Positions 62,757 to 64,000 of a DNA stretch of 64,000 nucleotides are shown here, one piece after another. Position 1 is the stretch's first letter; each line of letters starts with the position of its first letter. Made by a program: the position numbers and the translations under genes. A model generated the notes under the pieces. It did no database searches. It had not been told where the DNA came from and saw only the letters and a list, made by a program, of their open reading frames with translations. The DNA is from Chrysogorgia sp. JL179-B06 (lineage: Eukaryota; Cnidaria; Anthozoa; Scleralcyonacea; Chrysogorgiidae): positions 62,001 through 126,000 of the forward strand of contig JAYKKM010000142.1 in assembly GCA_035772405.1 (NCBI GenBank), in the 5' to 3' direction.

Positions 62757-64000
62757 CATCATTCTGTGAAAGACTTCACATATCTATAACTTCACGTATC
62801 TATAACTTCACGTATCTATATAACTTCACCTATATCTATAACTTCATGTATCTATAACTTCACGTATCTATAACTTCACGTATCTATATAACTTCACCTA
62901 TATCTATATAACTTCACGTATCTATAACTTCACGTATCTATAACTTCACGTATCTATAACTTCACGTATCTATATAACTTCACCTATATCTATAACTTCA
63001 CGTATCTATATAACTTCACGTATCTATATAACTTCACCTATATCTATAACTTCACGTATCTATATAACTTCACCTATATCTATAACTTCACGTATCTATA
63101 TAACTTCACCTATATCTATATAACTTCACGTATCTATAACTTCACGTATCTATATAACTTCACCTATATCTATAACTTCACGTATCTATAACTTCACGTA
63201 TCTATATAACTTCACGTATCTATATAACTTCACCTGTATCTATAACTTCACGTATCCTTCACGTATCTATAACTGCACGTATCTATATAACTTCACCTAT
63301 ATCTATAACTTCACCTATCTATATAACTTCACGTATATCTATAACTTCACGTTCACGTATCTATAACTTCACCTATCTATAACTTCACGTATATCTATAA
63401 CTTCACCTATCTATAACTTCAAGTATATCTATAACTTCACTTATCTATAACTTCACGTATATCTATAACTTCACGTAGGCCCTATCTATATAACTTCACG
63501 TATCTATGATAACTTCACGTATCTATGATAACTTCACGTATCTATAACTTCACGTATCTATAACTTCACGTATCTATATAACTTCACGTATCTATATAAC
63601 TTCACGTATCTATATAACTTCACGTACTGTATCTATAACTTCACGTATATCTATAACTTCACGTATCTATATAACTTCACCTATATCTATAACTTCACGT
63701 ATATCTATAACTTCACGTATATCTATAACTTCACTTATCTATATAACTTCACGTATCTATAACTTCACGTATCTATATAACTTCACGTATCTATATAACT
63801 TCACGTATCTATGATAACTTCACGTATCTATGATAACTTCACGTATCTATGATAACTTCACGTATCTATAACTTCACGTATCTATATAACTTCACGTATC
63901 TATATAACTTCACGTATCTATATAACTTCACGTATCTATATAACTTCACGTACTGTATCTATAACTTCACGTATCTATAACTTCACGTATCTATAACTTC
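62757..64000. repeat. minisatellite, 16-18-bp unit, runs off the window
   Basis: More than 70 tandem copies of TATCTATAACTTCACG and variants (TATCTATATAACTTCACG, TATCTATGATAACTTCACG, CTATATCTATAACTTCAC), starting within a few bases of the last exon's donor. Variants are grouped in higher-order blocks, which points to unequal exchange or slippage. Confidence 0.97.

Overview
The window is animal nuclear DNA: AT-rich, with intron-split coding, GT/AG splice sites, non-LTR, Gypsy and Penelope-like retroelement debris, tRNA-derived SINEs and many palindromic MITEs. The host gene is an animal lipoxygenase (LOX). Its type and the repeat landscape suggest a marine invertebrate, most likely a cnidarian such as a coral or octocoral. 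The taxon is inferred, not proven.

Layout. 1-10,000: decayed LINE reverse-transcriptase copies on both strands, a Penelope/GIY-YIG fragment, a tRNA-like repeat and an (AT)n tract. 10,113-62,750: a + strand lipoxygenase gene of at least 14 exons. I rebuilt it exon by exon; every junction keeps reading phase. It runs from a PLAT-domain exon through the HxxxxH iron site to the exon with the third His ligand. The C-terminal exon lies beyond the window. 22,406-40,493: a complete 18,088-bp Maverick/Polinton virus-like element inside the 27-kb LOX intron between 21,281 and 48,270. It has a 6-bp target duplication (TGTATT), AGT...ACT termini and 1,110-bp terminal inverted repeats (TIRs) with one difference seen, so the insertion is recent. 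40,500-62,586: remaining LOX exons in introns full of MITEs, foldbacks, SINEs, a Gypsy remnant and a LINE remnant. 62,757-64,000: a minisatellite running off the end.

The Maverick has about 17 open genes, tightly packed with 0-60 bp gaps except at two promoter or terminator regions. A left, - strand block encodes minor capsid (candidate), chromodomain integrase, a membrane/coiled-coil protein, major capsid, packaging ATPase and a TIR-straddling protein. A central + block encodes a tail-anchored protein, a fibre/lectin-like protein, an MGxC acylation-motif protein, a 46-residue basic peptide and a Bro-N/nuclease/zinc-finger fusion. An inserted - strand pair encodes a thymidine kinase and an unknown protein. 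A right + block encodes three small membrane proteins, a zinc-ribbon protein and a 1,196-residue protein-primed-type DNA polymerase B with an HNH-like insert. Together these could support genome replication, nucleotide supply, packaging, capsid assembly, host attachment and integration. No adenovirus-type maturation protease is recognisable. The most novel points are the thymidine kinase, the Bro-N fusion, the fibre-like protein, the acylation-motif protein and TIRs that have duplicated the end of a gene.
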